Shown: piece by piece, positions 5,663 to 7,805 of the stretch
Layout of the letters: every line of letters begins with the position of its first letter
Numbering within the stretch: the first letter of the stretch is position 1
From: Tannerella sp.
GTDB lineage: Bacteria; Bacteroidota; Bacteroidia; Bacteroidales; Tannerellaceae
Direction: 5' to 3'
NCBI GenBank assembly: GCA_031283785.1
Contig: JAITBC010000040.1
Coordinates: 1 to 7,805 of the forward strand
Length of the DNA: 7,805 nucleotides
Notes under the pieces: model-generated
Database searches by the model: none
The model's input: only the letters and a program-made list of their open reading frames with translations
Told to the model about the DNA's origin: nothing
Position numbers and translations under genes: made by a program

Positions 5663-7369
5663 ATGTTTACCAAGACAAAAATAATCATAATAAGCGCAAT
5701 AAGCGTCATTATTGCAGTCAGTTGCAGCTTGGAGGAAAATATTTACGATACTCCAATGGCCGATTCGTTTATTAAAAGCGAAGCCGATGTCGCTTTTCTC
5801 GTAAACGGCATTTATGCTCCACTGATCGGCTTTAATTGTTATAAAACCACAGCTGGCTATTTACAGTTCTATACCGATGATAACCTGGCGATAACCAATG
5901 CTACTTATCAACTATATGCAAAGCGAACGATTGCCCCTTCCCATACGTACTTTCAGCCTACCTGGGGATCATTCTATACTGTCATCAAAAATGCCAATAT
6001 AGTACTTGATATGGTTGAAAAGGAGGAAGTCCTTTCGGAAGATTTCAGGAAAAGGATTGTCGGGGAAATACGCTACATGAGAGCATTTGTTTATTTCGAA
6101 CTTGTCAGGCTTTTCGGAAAAGTGCCTCTGCTCACGGAACCAGTTACGGGAAACTCGGACTTTTATCCGGAAAGGAAAAATATTGAAGAAGTATATTCAC
6201 AGATTTTTACTGATTTTGAAGCAGCAATACAAACCTGTATTCCGTATAGTCAACAGCCGGTGGAAGAAGGAGGACGGGCGACAAAAGGGGCCGCTTTGGG
6301 CATGTATGCTTTGGCAAATCTTACCTATGCCAATTATCTTGAATTAAATAACAAATCTTCGGAAGCTATGCCCTATTATCAAAAAGCAGCGGCTTATGCG
6401 GATTCCGTAATCCTGTCAAACGAATACAGCTTGATTCCGAATTATTCCGATCTTTTTGATGCAGGTAAAGAGAGCGCAGCCTATCAGGAAGTGATATTCG
6501 GCATACAATTTACGAGAGACACCAAAGCGGCAAGCGCATCCTCAAAAGGCTCCGAATGGGCATACTATATGCAACCGTCCTCTCGCTATAATATATGCGG
6601 GAATGTGACGAACGGACAAGGTGCGGCACAGTCGCGTGTGCAGCCGTGGTTTTACGATTTATGCACTACGGGCGATTATACCGGCGATTACCGTTCGGAG
6701 TTCAATTTTCTCACCAGATGGAAATATCAGAATTCCGAGAACTATACGGTGACATATCCGCGCATTCCCAATACTGCGGCAGGCGACCGTTCTTCCCCCG
6801 AACAGTATCCGTACATGGACAAATATAAAGATCCGAACGGACTTCAGGCAAGAAACAATGAAAACGACTGGTTTTATTTAAGGCTTGCCGAAATTTATCT
6901 TATCAAAGCCGAAGCGCTGAACGAACTTAACAACGGGCCTGTTCCCGAAGCGTACGAAGCTTTTAATAAGGTCAGGGAAAGAGCGCGTAACGCCGACGGC
7001 GCGGTTCGTACAACTCCTTCCGATTTAACAGGTCCGCATACCAAAGAAGAATTTAGAATGAAAATATTCGATGAAAGAGGTCTCGAACTGTTTGCCGAAG
7101 GTCATAGATTTTATGATAATGTCAGGATGCGTTATATTGATAATAAAAGAACGATGATGGAATACCGGTATGACGATTTTTACGAAAACATGTCGGCCGA
7201 TATAAAAAAAGCGCCTGCATATTCTTCCTCAACAAAAACATGGGGAACAGGCAGGGTCTATGTAAACAGTGTTGTTCCCTGGACGACCAAGTTCCTGATA
7301 TGGCCTATTGCATCTCCTGAAATCGACAGGAATCCGAATATAACTCAAAATACGGAATACGGCTGGTAA
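5663..7369 (+). CDS. SusD/RagB-family surface glycan-binding lipoprotein
   Basis: This 568-aa lipoprotein is the partner of the SusC-like channel: it sits on the cell surface, closes over the barrel like a lid, and captures oligosaccharides. A lipoprotein signal peptide ends with AVSC, with Cys21 as the lipidated residue. The acidic residues just after it (CSLEEN) fit a Bacteroidetes surface-export signal. The N-terminal part (to about residue 220) carries the SusD helical repeats, with RYMRAFVYFELVRLFGKVPL as a typical segment. In the C-terminal part, WFYLRLAEIYLIKAEAL begins near residue 403, followed near 470-490 by DERGLELFAEGHRFYD, the hallmark of the RagB/SusD domain. It ends NPNITQNTEYGW, a usual SusD tail. 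It starts 27 bp after the susC-like stop and is followed by the next gene after 16 bp, so the three are co-transcribed. Confidence 0.96.
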   Translation: MFTKTKIIIISAISVIIAVSCSLEENIYDTPMADSFIKSEADVAFLVNGIYAPLIGFNCYKTTAGYLQFYTDDNLAITNATYQLYAKRTIAPSHTYFQPTWGSFYTVIKNANIVLDMVEKEEVLSEDFRKRIVGEIRYMRAFVYFELVRLFGKVPLLTEPVTGNSDFYPERKNIEEVYSQIFTDFEAAIQTCIPYSQQPVEEGGRATKGAALGMYALANLTYANYLELNNKSSEAMPYYQKAAAYADSVILSNEYSLIPNYSDLFDAGKESAAYQEVIFGIQFTRDTKAASASSKGSEWAYYMQPSSRYNICGNVTNGQGAAQSRVQPWFYDLCTTGDYTGDYRSEFNFLTRWKYQNSENYTVTYPRIPNTAAGDRSSPEQYPYMDKYKDPNGLQARNNENDWFYLRLAEIYLIKAEALNELNNGPVPEAYEAFNKVRERARNADGAVRTTPSDLTGPHTKEEFRMKIFDERGLELFAEGHRFYDNVRMRYIDNKRTMMEYRYDDFYENMSADIKKAPAYSSSTKTWGTGRVYVNSVVPWTTKFLIWPIASPEIDRNPNITQNTEYGW

Positions 7370-7385
7370 TAAAAAACGAATAACA

Positions 7386-7805
7386 ATGAAATCAATAATC
7401 AAGTATTTTTTGTATTCGCTGGTTTTTATCCCTGCTATTCAGGCTATAAACTTACCGGCTCCGTTACAGCCTGTTGATGAAAAACGGGTTATGGAAATAA
7501 TGACAATGCTGCCGGATAAGCCTGCCGGACTGGGAGAACCCTGCAGCGAACGCGAAGTCTGGGACAGGCTTTTAAATTCCGGTAAATATGACGAATTTCT
7601 GAAAGAAATGAAAAGTTTCACTTTTCCGGCTTTTAGCGATGAAGATTATTTTTCGCTGTCAAACGGAACCGCACCATCATCAGGACAAGGATTAAACATG
7701 ATGCGAAACAGGGCGCGGGGGCTTGCATATCTTACGTGGGCGGAATGTCTTGAAAATAAAGGTGAATATATCAAAAAAACAGAAGATGGACTACTGGATA
7801 TTATC
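7386..7805 (+). CDS. Probable heparinase II/III-type polysaccharide lyase, N-terminal part (runs off window)
   Basis: The frame starts at the ATG at 7386, 16 bp after the susD-like stop, and stays open to the window end (140 codons). Residues 1 to about 20 form a signal peptide (MKSIIKYFLYSLVFIPAIQA), so the protein is exported. The mature N-terminus reads LPDKPAGLGEPCSEREVWDRLL, then GKYDEFLKE and FPAFSDEDYF, and MMRNRARGLAYLTWAECLENKG. This resembles the start of Bacteroidetes heparinase II/III-like proteins, whose helical toroid domain precedes the catalytic part. Those enzymes cleave uronic-acid-containing polysaccharides (heparin, heparan sulfate, alginate or related) by beta-elimination. 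The catalytic Tyr, His and metal-binding residues would lie beyond the window, so activity and substrate cannot be judged. Position in the operon supports a role in breaking down the glycan imported by the SusCD pair. The identification rests on remembered family sequence. Confidence 0.65.
   Translation, partial: MKSIIKYFLYSLVFIPAIQAINLPAPLQPVDEKRVMEIMTMLPDKPAGLGEPCSEREVWDRLLNSGKYDEFLKEMKSFTFPAFSDEDYFSLSNGTAPSSGQGLNMMRNRARGLAYLTWAECLENKGEYIKKTEDGLLDII

Overview
The window looks like chromosomal DNA of a member of the Bacteroidales (phylum Bacteroidota). The main evidence is a full-length SusC/RagA TonB-dependent transporter followed directly by a SusD/RagB lipoprotein, a pairing typical of this phylum. 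Supporting signs are an HU-like DNA-binding protein of the Bacteroidetes type, promoter motifs matching the Bacteroides -7 box (TAnnTTTG), and A-rich leaders instead of strong Shine-Dalgarno sites. I cannot assign genus or species.

Layout. Positions 1-262 hold the 3' end of an unrecognised + strand gene. On the minus strand, 330-518 is a small unknown ORF. Behind it (621-1256) lies a HicAB toxin-antitoxin module: hicB appears intact, while hicA carries an in-frame TGA at codon 18, where the family normally has the Trp of a GWYL-type motif. A good Bacteroides-type promoter precedes hicA and a GC-rich hairpin with a T-tract follows hicB. Positions 1387-1970 are an AT-rich, gene-poor stretch. 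It contains the N-terminal remnant of a zinc-finger transposase-like protein, a strong promoter, a 57-bp (AG)n microsatellite inside a small ORF, and a terminator-like hairpin.

Positions 1970-2371 encode an HU-like protein. It is followed by a symmetric array of four near-identical 11-bp motifs at 22-24 bp spacing, two on each strand. Then comes a polysaccharide utilization locus (PUL): susC-like (2513-5635), susD-like (5663-7369), and the start of a secreted protein (7386 to the window end) resembling the N-terminal region of heparinase II/III-type polysaccharide lyases. The short intergenic gaps (27 and 16 bp) indicate one operon.

How the genes work together. The secreted or periplasmic lyase would cleave a uronic-acid-containing polysaccharide, the surface SusD lipoprotein would bind the oligosaccharides, and the SusC channel would import them using TonB energy. 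The substrate cannot be read from the sequence. No dedicated PUL regulator (SusR, hybrid two-component system, ECF sigma/anti-sigma) is visible upstream.

I found no wholly new system. The most notable items are the apparently dead toxin beside an intact antitoxin, the (AG)n tract that could switch reading frames, and the motif array between the HU gene and the PUL.
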